This document shows, piece by piece, positions 46,001-51,631 of a stretch of 64,000 nt of DNA. Position numbers and translations under genes: made by a program. Origin of the DNA: Pinus tabuliformis. Taxonomy: Eukaryota; Streptophyta; Pinopsida; Pinales; Pinaceae. The stretch spans positions 821,043,503 to 821,107,502 of the forward strand of contig CM062819.1 of assembly GCA_031772625.1 (NCBI GenBank), given 5' to 3'. Within the stretch, counting starts at the first letter, position 1; the number at the start of each line of letters is the position of its first letter. Under the pieces are notes generated by a model that saw nothing but the letters and a program-made list of their open reading frames with translations, was not told where the DNA came from and did no database searches.

Positions 46001-47543
46001 CCTCTTCGCAACAACATTTTTTTGTCTAAGTATATGGAAAAAGAACTTACGAATGACATGAGCTTTGCAATACTTGTAAAGGTCATTAGATGTATATTTT
46101 TCCACAATTGTTCGTCTTAATAACCTTCATCTTCTTGCCACTTTGTCTTTCAATTGTGGCTTTGAATTCCTTGAATGACTCAAGAGCATCTAGTTTGTGC
46201 TTGAAAAATTACATCTGAATGTTATTGAAAATTCATAAATAAGAGGCACAGTTCAGTAAATCTTGAAAGAAGAAATAGTTCTTCCATTATGTTTACATAT
46301 TTATTTATAACTCCCCAACCAATTACGTCTCCATTCTTATTTAGAACCCCTCGATTTGAGTCAACCACTAGTACTCTTTCTTCTTTTGTGGTTGCTACGC
46401 AACAAGGTTTCCATCTTTATTTACGACTCCCAAGCTCGATTTTTGAGTCAATCATACTCTTACATTCTCCTTTTGTAGGTTATTTAACTCTTCTAAGGAT
46501 GTACAAGCAACCAAGTATAGTAGCTAACTTGGTAGGAGTCTTGCCAAACAATTGTATCAACATGGCTAATTTTATTGCTGAGTCCATTCTTAGACAAGAT
46601 CTTTGTATGTCACCTTCCCTATCTTCAAAACTGCCAATAGTGGAATGTTCTCCTTTTACAGTCCCTAATTTGGCAATGTCCACGGCGCTGATGGCATCCT
46701 CTTTACTAATGTCAAGGGCAACATCATTGCCAGTTGCCTTACTTCATATGTTTACACTTCTACTTGCCTTGAATTTTTTTTTATTTGAAATACTGTTGCC
46801 TTACTTCATATGTTTACACTTCAGACTTAGAAGACAAATAATGTAGGGGTTTATGCCCATTGAGATTTAAACCAGGATCATCATCATCATGGCAACACCA
46901 CGACTCAAGCACAATCACTATACCACAGCCGAACAACTTATAATTTAGGGCTTTATGCCCATTGAGATTTGAACCTGGATCTTAATCATGGCAATGCCAC
47001 AACTCAAACACAATTACTCTACCACAGCCCAACGAACACTCGAGATGAATTGTAATGAATAATCTTCCACCAACCTCATAGAAAGAACCTTAAACTTGGG
47101 AGAAGACCGTTAAACTTGGGGAAGAAAATTGTTGAATTGTTGAGAGCGGCAAGTCCTGTGAATTGGACGATGAAAGTCGGAGTTCCCATAGAAGAAATTG
47201 AAAAGTAATTTGAAGCAAGGAAGAGATGAAATTTTATGTTTTCACAATAACTCGTAGATGTTATTTTTGAGATATGGCATTACATGTAGGCCCATGGATC
47301 ATGTTTATTAGCATAATGCCATGGATCAGTTGGTTACAAAGAAGATTTTGGAAGTTCTTAGAGATGCTTATCAGAATTCAGAACAAATTTATAACAAAAG
47401 AACTTAAGAGAACCTACAGATCCGGCATGATAGGGGAGGAAGATTACATGGTCCCAAGTGGAAGCGAAGCTGTAGCCTTTAGATACAGCATCTGATTGTG
47501 GTTTGCCCAATGCCACGGGGCTTGCTTTCGCTGCCATGCTCAT
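17968..47543 (-). CDS. COG3: COG3, conserved oligomeric Golgi complex subunit 3 (N-terminal exons, partial)
   Basis: COG3 is a subunit of the eight-part COG tether that catches retrograde vesicles at the Golgi. Three minus-strand exons are seen. Exon 1 (47543-47448) reads [11 protein letters not shown] and then [12 protein letters not shown]. Exon 2 (32601-32518) is [19 protein letters not shown] to PLPVNM. Exon 3 (18075-17968) is [16 protein letters not shown] to [10 protein letters not shown]. All joins are phase 0 with GT and AG borders: donors gtaatc, gtatgc, gtatgc; acceptors gttgtag and aattttag. From memory of plant COG3 proteins, the order [26 protein letters not shown] and then a 36-residue stretch ending VNTNQ before FYKWF fits without gaps. 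The remaining exons, which hold nearly all of the roughly 780-residue protein, are not in the window. The start at 47537 fits the family better than 47543. Introns 1 and 2 are 14.8 and 14.4 kb and full of transposons. Confidence 0.8.
18034..18425 (-). repeat. Tandem duplication covering the 5' end of COG3 exon 3
   Basis: Unit 1 (18034-18255) and unit 2 (18253-18425) share 'acagccaaactc.tatcatg' through 'aaatgaacaac'. Unit 2 therefore holds about 44 bp of exon 3 and its splice acceptor, but not the donor. It could act as a decoy acceptor just upstream of the true exon. Confidence 0.7.
18426..18858. other. AT-rich intron sequence
   Basis: Nothing recognisable: no open frame with a domain and no terminal repeats. 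Confidence 0.4.
18859..20439. mobile_element. Non-autonomous hAT-like element A, 1.58 kb
   Basis: The left end CAATGTTCCACCGAG closely matches the left end of element B (CAATGCTCCACCCAG). The right end (...gacgcatccagtg) resembles that of B with a short internal loss. GC-rich subterminal zones (18868-18975 and 20220-20436) contain many ggggaga / tctcccc blocks. The left 430 bp is shared with B, including the TA tract and the repeated 'cattcatcattcta'. Its interior differs, with the S1 repeat at 19853-20168. The flanking octamers gtagatat and aatataat do not match, so no target duplication is claimed. There is no coding capacity. Confidence 0.5.
19853..20168 (+). repeat. 316-bp repeat S1, copy b, with hairpin
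   Basis: Partner of 9569-9866. The hairpin occupies 20064-20154 (arms start tcatgataatgtta and end taacattaccatga). It contains an added C-run at 19930-19942. Confidence 0.65.
20440..21560 (+). other. Probable U3 and leader part of a plus-strand LTR
   Basis: No gene. A TATA box (ctataaatagg) lies at about 20631-20641. Together with the polyadenylation-type motif near 23030 and the LTR end at 23267, this suggests one long LTR beginning somewhere after 20440 and split by hAT-like element B. The start was not located. Confidence 0.35.
21560..21838 (+). repeat. Degenerate minisatellite, 'atgacagtgacctt' type
   Basis: Irregular units such as atatggcagtgacctt and gtgacaatgacctt repeat for about 280 bp. 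The same motif resumes after element B (22817-22860), showing that B was inserted into the array. Confidence 0.7.
21839..21846. repeat. Left target-site duplication of hAT-like element B
   Basis: atgacaat here and atgacgat at 22809-22816 match 7 of 8. Caution: both lie in a repeat array rich in atgacaat-like words. Confidence 0.55.
21847..22808. mobile_element. Non-autonomous hAT-like element B, 962 bp
   Basis: The ends are inverted repeats: CAATGCTCCACCCAG on the left and CACTGTTCCACGGG as the reverse complement of the right. The 8-bp flanks match 7/8. Subterminal zones hold many ggggaga / tctcccc blocks (21873-21975 and 22586-22795), including cacccctttt-gggg palindromic pieces. The interior is AT-rich with no coding frame. 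It is related to element A over its left half. It needs a transposase from elsewhere. Confidence 0.65.
22817..23267 (+). mobile_element. Distal part of a plus-strand Copia 5' LTR
   Basis: It ends ...aaaatcaaca directly before a perfect TGGTATCAGAGC primer site, so its right border is firm. It carries the paired motif gggttttccc / ggtttttccctgg at 23029-23060, the presumed polyadenylation region. The left border is unresolved (see 20440-21560). Confidence 0.6.
23268..23279 (+). other. Perfect Copia primer-binding site
   Basis: TGGTATCAGAGC, complementary to the 3' end of plant initiator methionine tRNA, immediately follows the CA end of an LTR. Confidence 0.85.
23516..24310 (-). mobile_element. 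Minus-strand LTR fragment within a Copia relic
   Basis: The plus-strand left end is tgttggaaaatgg. On the minus strand it shows a TATA box (ggctatataaag, about 24210-24220) followed downstream by the paired gggtttcccc / ggggtttttccctgg motif (23681-23710), so it reads leftwards. Its right border is not resolved and no clean target duplication was found. It separates the primer site at 23268 from the coding relic at 24318. Confidence 0.45.
24318..26085 (+). pseudogene. Copia reverse transcriptase end and RNase H, split by a solo LTR
   Basis: The left part (24318-24778) reads [30 protein letters not shown] and [13 protein letters not shown], i.e. the end of the reverse transcriptase and the connection to RNase H. 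The reading resumes at 25615 with [37 protein letters not shown] and VDILTKPLS (RNase H) and stops at 26083-26085. The solo LTR at 24779-25609 sits between YID and the following codons. At least three in-frame stops lie outside that insertion, so the copy was probably already dead or has decayed since. The RT active site and everything upstream are missing. Confidence 0.8.
24779..25609 (-). mobile_element. Solo LTR, 831 bp, with 5-bp target duplication
   Basis: It starts TGTTGTTTTTC, ends TTTCCAACA and is flanked on both sides by AGATG (24774-24778 and 25610-25614). Removing it restores a Copia RNase H reading frame. The paired 'ggtttttcccc' / 'gggttttaccct' motif (24991-25020) reads on the minus strand. 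Internal duplications: a 71-bp tandem pair at about 25038-25180 and short 'gctcgcatacc' units at 25285-25435. It is the product of LTR-LTR recombination of an inserted retroelement. Confidence 0.85.
26090..26700 (+). repeat. Minisatellite between Copia RNase H and its polypurine tract
   Basis: Roughly 45-60-bp degenerate units built on 'accatgtgtctgaagtactg' and 'acccgaattatggtgagga' repeat about a dozen times. It is the 3' untranslated part of the Copia element and is followed by a purine tract at 26707-26715. Confidence 0.7.
28364..29740 (-). pseudogene. Copia gag, zinc knuckle and protease remnant
   Basis: The minus-strand start codon is at 29740 ([19 protein letters not shown]). A gag of the plant Copia UBN2 type follows, with [17 protein letters not shown] and [16 protein letters not shown] (29401-29200). 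A full CCHC zinc knuckle, [14 protein letters not shown], lies at 29022-28981 in a shifted frame. The aspartic protease motif YIDSGAS is at 28879-28862, then a pre-integrase start with [10 protein letters not shown] near 28560. Several stops and at least two frame shifts break it. Integrase, reverse transcriptase and RNase H are absent, and the sequence goes directly to the 3' purine tract. It is an internal deletion derivative. Confidence 0.8.
29851..29862 (-). other. Perfect Copia primer-binding site on the minus strand
   Basis: gctctgatacca is the exact complement of TGGTATCAGAGC and touches the LTR at 29863. Confidence 0.85.
31642..33140. other. COG3 intron sequence around exon 2
   Basis: Apart from COG3 exon 2 no element ends, domains or repeats were recognised. 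It is the longest stretch in the window that looks like unique intron sequence. A further open stretch next to exon 2 (32437 leftwards on the minus strand) was considered and rejected as an exon. Confidence 0.45.
32518..32601 (-). CDS. COG3: COG3 exon 2 (28 codons)
   Basis: It reads [15 protein letters not shown] and then [13 protein letters not shown], with acceptor gtgttgtag before and donor gtatgc after, phase 0 at both ends. [11 protein letters not shown] and the AERP.P motif are, to my knowledge, the most conserved N-terminal signature of plant COG3. This exon carries most of the weight of the identification. Confidence 0.82.
33141..33256. mobile_element. Small CACTA-like inverted-repeat element
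   Basis: It starts CACTACAAAAAACTC. Perfect 37-bp inverted repeats lie at 33147-33183 and 33220-33256 around a 36-bp loop. The right end lacks the mirrored GTAGTG, so the right terminus is probably lost. It is a foldback or MITE-type structure without coding capacity. Confidence 0.6.
33414..33753. repeat. Long inverted repeat, 162-bp arms, 17-bp spacer
   Basis: Arms 33414-33575 and 33593-33753 are near-perfect complements with only scattered differences. Any transcript through here would fold into a very long hairpin. The mirrored open frames on the two strands are artefacts of the symmetry. It lies 0.8 kb upstream of COG3 exon 2 in transcription direction, inside intron 1. Confidence 0.85.
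33890..35940 (-). pseudogene. Copia reverse transcriptase and RNase H remnant
   Basis: On the minus strand from the right: a post-integrase region with [15 protein letters not shown] (about 35780-35740); the RT start [38 protein letters not shown] and FSQQKGVDC (35312-35076); diverged RT pieces (35040-34700) including [18 protein letters not shown]; and RNase H with [15 protein letters not shown] and [10 protein letters not shown] (34130-33920). Stops are frequent and the RT active site is not intact. It is probably the same original element as the integrase piece at 39231-39610, separated by later insertions. Confidence 0.75.
36130..36890 (+). mobile_element. Plus-strand LTR fragment
   Basis: It has a TATA-like site (attataaagaggg, about 36238-36250), diverged 27-30-bp units like 'agggttgtacaggctgag' (36400-36485), and the paired 'tggttttcccc' / 'ggggtttccaggg' motif at 36661-36690. 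Promoter then polyadenylation order gives plus orientation. Its tail may resume at 39188-39230 beyond the LINE segment. The left border is unresolved. Confidence 0.45.
36911..37320 (+). pseudogene. LINE RNase H domain fragment
   Basis: The frame from 36914 reads [43 protein letters not shown] and ends at a stop at 37193-37195. After a frame change it continues with SFFHILR and [13 protein letters not shown] to about 37320. This is the plant-type RNase H found at the end of ORF2 of many plant LINEs; the acidic residues of NNQAEAY and LGDS are retained. The endonuclease and reverse transcriptase that should precede it are missing. Confidence 0.75.
37416..37425 (+). promoter_or_regulatory. Candidate TATA box
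   Basis: TATATAAATA is followed by a pyrimidine-rich stretch. It stands about 490 bp before the ATG of the candidate gene at 37915, a long but possible leader. Speculative. Confidence 0.35.
37428..37620 (+). repeat. C-rich tandem repeat
   Basis: About three copies of a 48-70-bp unit containing 'ctccctccattctcattatt' followed by long C runs. One strand is almost purely pyrimidine. Confidence 0.85.
37915..38891 (+). CDS. Candidate three-exon gene for a small coiled-coil protein
   Basis: Not recognised. Model: exon 1 37915-37941 (MVGDPAQEK), donor gtaagt; exon 2 38197-38341, acceptor tctactcag, donor gtaggt; exon 3 38404-38891, acceptor tttgagcag. The frame stays open across both joins and gives about 219 residues. 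Exon 3 has a Ser/Gly/Arg-rich part, a CKDC pair in [13 protein letters not shown], then some 45 residues of strong coiled-coil character ([19 protein letters not shown]), ending [13 protein letters not shown] content is clearly above the surroundings. Intron 2 (62 bp) is short for a plant. The open frame from 38421 may be the only real coding part. It runs antisense to COG3 intron 1. Confidence 0.35.
39231..39610 (-). pseudogene. Copia integrase N-terminal fragment
   Basis: The minus strand reads [30 protein letters not shown] and [10 protein letters not shown]: the end of the pre-integrase zinc region and the start of the integrase core. The right side shows no gag. It likely belongs with the relic at 33890-35940. 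Confidence 0.7.
39611..40620. other. AT-rich stretch without recognised features
   Basis: No domain or element end was found. It may be decayed gag or leader of the minus-strand Copia relic to its left. Confidence 0.3.
40628..41410 (+). mobile_element. Plus-strand LTR fragment with minisatellites
   Basis: It possibly begins at tgttgcaaggg. It contains a roughly 20-bp repeat ('catgctagggacaacaagc', 40780-40915), 'gatgcagcatggtgcag' units (40930-41090), a (TC)n tract (41213-41240) and the paired 'gggtttccccaca' / 'ttggggtttgtccct' motif at 41278-41310. Borders are not firm. Confidence 0.4.
41213..41240 (+). repeat. (TC)n microsatellite
   Basis: About 14 uninterrupted TC units. Confidence 0.95.
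42128..42135. repeat. Left target-site duplication of the intact hAT
   Basis: ATAGACGA, identical to 45847-45854. Confidence 0.92.
42478..42486 (+). promoter_or_regulatory. Candidate TATA box of the hAT transposase gene
   Basis: tatttaag within 'actctatttaagacagcc', about 370 bp before the start codon and ahead of a purine-rich leader. The truncated hAT at 5035 has a similar layout. Confidence 0.4.
42855..45468 (+). CDS. hAT transposase (two exons, about 817 residues, intact)
   Basis: Exon 1 42855-44655 and exon 2 44816-45468; the 160-bp intron has gtaaac and tttttgcag borders and phase 1, so the split codon becomes GCA (Ala601). A further leader intron is likely (42706 gtattt to 42834 cag). 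Domains: BED zinc finger with C22, C25, H42, C53; a basic helix (about 60-100); Ser-rich linker (about 105-170); the DUF659/RNase H-like core with D261 in [11 protein letters not shown]322 in IITDNASNY and the CAAHC motif (C346, H349); insertion domain; hAT dimerisation region with [12 protein letters not shown], where E632 fits the third catalytic acid; acidic tail. Length and order match plant hAT transposases. It cuts and pastes hAT DNA in the nucleus. The truncated copy at 5460 is a homologue. Confidence 0.92.
45847..45854. repeat. Right target-site duplication of the intact hAT
   Basis: ATAGACGA, identical to 42128-42135. Confidence 0.92.
46231..46846. other. Unassigned stretch with a 28-bp direct repeat
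   Basis: Bases 46731-46758 and 46795-46822 share 'gttgccttacttcatatg' plus ten more bases, around a T-run of nine. Otherwise no domain was recognised. It may be decayed Copia interior. Confidence 0.4.
46848..46934 (-). mobile_element. tRNA-like SINE head, copy 1
   Basis: On the minus strand: GGCTGTGGTATAGTGATTG (box A-like), then CCTGGTTTAAATCTCAATGG (box B-like, about 36 nt later). It is a near-duplicate of copy 2. Downstream on the minus strand lies an A-rich run (46770-46785), compatible with a short SINE tail. Confidence 0.5.
46948..47033 (-). mobile_element. tRNA-like SINE head, copy 2
   Basis: On the minus strand it starts GGGCTGTGGTAGAGTAATTG, contains GGTTCAAATCT (a near-perfect RNA polymerase III box B) and ends AAAGCCC, so the two ends can pair as a tRNA-like acceptor stem (GGGCT with AGCCC). 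The arms do not fold into a normal tRNA and no anticodon loop is evident, so this is a tRNA-derived element rather than a tRNA gene. Confidence 0.55.
47034..47447 (-). other. Start of COG3 intron 1
   Basis: Follows the donor gtaatc of exon 1. Nothing else recognised. Confidence 0.5.
47448..47543 (-). CDS. COG3: COG3 exon 1 (30 or 32 codons)
   Basis: The minus-strand exon ends with [10 protein letters not shown] directly before gtaatc. GY.FASTWE and the MA.KA start are COG3 N-terminal traits as I recall them. The ATG at 47537 is preferred; the one at 47543 adds two residues (MS). Joined to exon 2 it reads [13 protein letters not shown], matching the family pattern [12 protein letters not shown]. 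Confidence 0.8.
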
Positions 47544-48330
47544 TCAATAAATGGAGTTTCGCCGATCGAGAAGGGTTTCGGGACTCTGTCGAGAATGCCA
47601 GAACGATAAAGCCCTGGCGAATAGCTAGCTCTCTGATATCTCTTTTCTTATTGTCGCCGCATCGGTTCTTTCTCCATGTGAATATGTAAACTTTGCCCTG
47701 CTTTCACATTTCTGAACCTGCTTCTATGCCTGACAGCTTCGATCTCACGTCCTGGAATTTAACCTGAAAAAGTCATAAAATAAAATCACTGATGACAAAT
47801 TCCTCGTCGAATTAATCAGTGTACAGCTGAGAGAAGATAAGAGAGAATAAAACATAGCCATGCCTTGCAATAAATCTCTGAATCACAGCTCCTGCTCCAC
47901 TTTTAGATCATCATAGATAAAATACCACTCTGGATCAAATTAAAGCTCGAGGAAACGCCAGAAACAGCATTTCAAAATATCGCACTGGACATGTATACAT
48001 AGAGGGAAGACAAAACAAAAAATTGTATAAGATCGTGGCAGGATGCAACACCTCAAGATGTGAGGTATGATCAAGAGGCTTAGGATGGGCTCTGCAAATT
48101 TTCCATTTTATAGTGAAGTACTTAATTGAAGCATTCAACGAAGAGGTACAGAGTACTAAGGATATCCACGTGAATCGTAGAGCTCGTGGTTTTAACAATA
48201 ACGTTTAAACCATTGAGAATTTGGTGATATCATTTTTTCCAGATTTTAATGTTTTGCATTCCAATGGTATAGAATGAAATTTGAATCTATAAAGTAATTA
48301 ATTTTTATTCATTTAACGTTTTATTTTAAC
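47544..48330 (-). promoter_or_regulatory. COG3 5' leader and candidate promoter
   Basis: On the minus strand a TATA box, CTATAAAATGG, lies at 48104-48114. A leader intron is possible: donor gtatttt near 47925 and acceptor ctttttcag near 47770, which would remove much of the leader. The GC-rich part just upstream of the ATG (47550-47660) suits a 5' untranslated exon. No transcript evidence is available. Confidence 0.4.
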
Positions 48331-48335
48331 CTTTT

Positions 48336-49990
48336 ATGGCTCTAGAAATGGGCATGTGTAGTTTAAGTAATATTTGCAAACCCAAGTTGAAGCAAGGTCT
48401 TGGTTTGTGGGACATGTACACCTCAGCAAGAATATTAGCAACTAAAACTGGGTGGAAATGGATCACTAATCCCAACACTTTGTGGGGCAAATTATGGAGA
48501 AACAAATATATTGTCCATGTGGAAAGGGATCATCTAATTCGTCTAACTGAGAGCCCAAGAGGCTTTTAAATTTGGAACAATGCGTGGAACAATAAAGATG
48601 TCGTCTAGAACCATTGCTTTTGGGAAGTAAGAGAAGGGAAAACAACATTGTTTTGGGAGGATTCTTGAAATCAATTACTAACTTTAGCTCAACCTGGCCA
48701 ATTTCAAAGAATTCAAGAGCAAGCGAAAAATAGGGGTATGACAGCGGTGGATGACTATTGGGTGCATGAAGACACTACCACTTCATGGAGAAAATGGAAA
48801 CCAAAATAGCAATGGGACTGCCCTACATTTCAAGAAGAATGGATGAGTTGTACCCTAAACTTCAAGAAAGACCTGTCAAAACACAAGTCAAGTCAAACAG
48901 AATCAAATGAGGATGTCATGCAGAAGGCAATTTTAGTCTTAAAGAGGCTTATAATCTTAACATTGGATATGCAAGCCTTCTTGATAACAAAATCTGGATG
49001 AAAATATGGGAATTCCACCACTGGCCAAACATCACCAACTTTTTATGGCTTATGGGTCATCAAAAACCCTTAAACATCTCATCGATGAATGCCCATTTAT
49101 TGAAAATCTTTAGGGAAAGATTCAAGATGTTTTCCTTAAATCTGATAGGGATAAAGGCAAATATGATATCCATAATTACAAATTGGGGAGATAGGATATT
49201 TTTCAAAATGAAATAATCAACTAGGCCTAGCAACTCCTCCCATGTTTCATATACTGGGAAAACTGGAAGGAAACGAACAAAAGGATCTTCAAGGACAAAG
49301 GGAGTTCCACAAAGGAGGTTTGGCATAGAATAATCACGAATATTAAAGAATTTATCCTAATCAACAACTCGCCCTCTCAAGCTTAGTAGGGGAACCCAAT
49401 TGATGAAAGAATAATATGTCTGCTCAACCTACATCCATCAATGGCAACCATCTCCAAAGCCATTCTTATCTGCATGCAATAGCCTAAAGCAATAGACTCC
49501 CACCCGCCCCCCTCACCCTCGCCATCTTTGACACACTTTAAACTCTATTTCAACAAGGCTTCCAATGGTTACCCAAGTCTCGCAAACTTTGGAGGTGTCA
49601 TAAGAGATTCATAAGGTAAAGCCACACATGTCTATGCAAGCTTGTTAGGAGTCAATTCTAACAATGCAATTGAACTCTTTGCATTGGAATTTGGTCTGGA
49701 TGTCGTTATAAAGAAGGGGATCATTGACATCTGTATAGAGGGAGACTCACTACTAATCATGTAAATAATTAGGAAGCTCCAAAATGGGTCAAATCTTGCT
49801 AAAAAAGTTGGAGATTGTAAGAGGGGTTAGAAATAACAAACTTCTAGTGGTCATCACCTCCCATGTGCACTGAACAAGAAATAAATTAGCCAACATGGGT
49901 GTCACAATGAAAGATCAAGTTCTCAATCTTTCTTGGGACAATTTTCATTCGAAGTCATTTCATTAGCAATGTGTGGAATTAATCGATGCA
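48336..49990 (+). pseudogene. LINE ORF2 C-terminal relic (RT zinc domain and RNase H)
   Basis: It starts with KPKLKQGLGLWDMYTSARIL and WKWITNPNTLWGKLWRNKY (end of the reverse transcriptase region), then the zinc-binding domain after plant LINE RT with KIWEFHHWPNITNFLWLMG (48998-49100), then RNase H with NFGGVIRDS, ELFALEFGLDVVIKKGI and EGDSLLIM (49540-49790). Several stops and frame changes make it dead. It lies 0.8 kb upstream of COG3 in the opposite orientation, so it could limit the promoter region of that gene. Confidence 0.75.
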
Positions 49991-51631
49991 GATCTAATCA
50001 CCCTCACATTGGGTAGTCAACACACACGCATCACCATGACCATTAATAAGACAAATGGTTGGTCCACTTGATGGATGGGAAAGAATTTAATCAACAAAAG
50101 GTTTTGGATATCCTCGGGTGATGATGTCTCGTGTGGCATTGGGAAAGGTCTAGAAACCATATGGCGGTCACACTCTGGCATAATCTCGCCATTATAGAAA
50201 GGTTTGAAGTTGGTATGGAGGTCAGATGCCACCACCTCGACCATTATTTTGATACATGCCTGGCAACAGTTATATGCATGAATATTTAGTGTGTTCCTAC
50301 CATCTGGTTAACTTAGGCTTTATTCCACAGAAGTCGATGGCAGGAAGGAAAGTGAACAAGCTGAGAGGTTTTGTGCGATGGTAAAATTGTCAAGTTTTTT
50401 AGTTTTCTCAGTTGGATTTTTAAGTTCCAATGTTGTACTGATGTGGTTGCTCGTAGGTGTTGTAGTGTCATAGTTGTTTTATTATGGCTCCAGTTACTCT
50501 TAAGTGGGGCTACTAGTCTATTTTGTGCATGGCCCCTGGGATAGCCAAGAGGTGACCTGGTTGGAGTCTGCCATTATAGGTTGGGTTGACCATTCAGTTA
50601 GGTGCTTTTTCACTCAGGCTAGTATTGTGCTCTCTAGAGAAACAAGGGAGGTCTCTCTTAATGAAATTAACTGTGTCATGTGCATAAATTGAGAAGGTGT
50701 TATGGGGCAAGCAACTCGGTCCATTATTAGGCCTCCTTTAACCTCTCCTCAGCCTGACAAAATTTTGATATAGAAGCAAATAAGGTCGAGCCAGGGCATT
50801 CAGTGATATCTATAGTCATGTGGACACACACTCTCATCCCTTACGCGTCTTCATTTGATAGTGTTCACAGTTCATCTAGTAGCATTGCAAGGGGTAGGCA
50901 TGGACAAGGCGCACATAGCTACAAATTATGGACGTAGCAGGGGATGCGATCGACATTGCATGGGGCTAGGCTCACCCTCCCTTCCCTAGACAACAGCAAA
51001 GGAAGAAACCAAAATATTATTCACTAAAACCTGCCAACTATCAAGCATAATTAGAGGGGGTAGAGGAGGAAGCATGTCTAAGGCGCTGAAAACTTTCATA
51101 TGTGGAGTTGCTAGGAGAAATGGGGGACTGGATTCCGAACAATAGTTCTTCCCTTACTCGACAAACTAGGTATCTTCATGTGATGAATGTTTACTAGAAA
51201 ATAAAGACTATGAATGGGCATGTCTTGAAGGAGAATCTAGGAGAAGCTTAGCAAAAGATGCAAGTCCAATAGGGGCAAATATAGTGTTAAATCAACATAT
51301 TGGACCGAAAGCTCAACATCCCAGTTGAGCATCAAGCTAATATCATGTTTACTGAAGTTAAAGTGGAATCCGAACCTCCAAAAACCATTCAAGTGTATCC
51401 CTATACAAATTAACTCTTACATGACTCACCTGTTTAATTTCTTAGTTATATATACCAATACTAGTTATGTTTCGTTTTGTCACTTTAATGTTATTAAATG
51501 ATATGGTAGAGATCAAACTTTAAGGCACTCAGTACAATTTTGTATGAGAATTATGTTTTGATTAGGTAATACTAGTTTTTTGTCATCAAAACAACTACAG
51601 TTGTGCTACTGGTCTAGCTTCTTATTGTAGT
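49991..51631. other. Unassigned stretch
   Basis: No domain, element end or repeat was recognised. Frames are short and resemble nothing known. Confidence 0.3.

Larger units (their letters stand above)
41411..46230 (-). pseudogene. Copia integrase and reverse transcriptase relic, split by the intact hAT
   Basis: Right part (46230-45855, minus): [32 protein letters not shown] and [15 protein letters not shown], the second half of an integrase core (the usual DNGGEY is mutated). Left part (42127-41420): decayed linker, then the RT start with [19 protein letters not shown] and [17 protein letters not shown]. Joining the two sides at the 8-bp duplication gives integrase followed by RT in the right order, so the hAT landed in this older element. 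Stops are frequent and RNase H and the LTRs are gone. Confidence 0.7.

Noticed and set aside
46731..46822. 28-bp direct repeats around a T-run, considered as the duplication of a retroposed sequence
   Set aside because: Only 36 bp lie between them and no element is contained, so a local tandem duplication is more likely.
46948..47033. A functional tRNA gene
   Set aside because: Box A and box B are present, but the arms do not fold into a cloverleaf and no clear anticodon loop exists.
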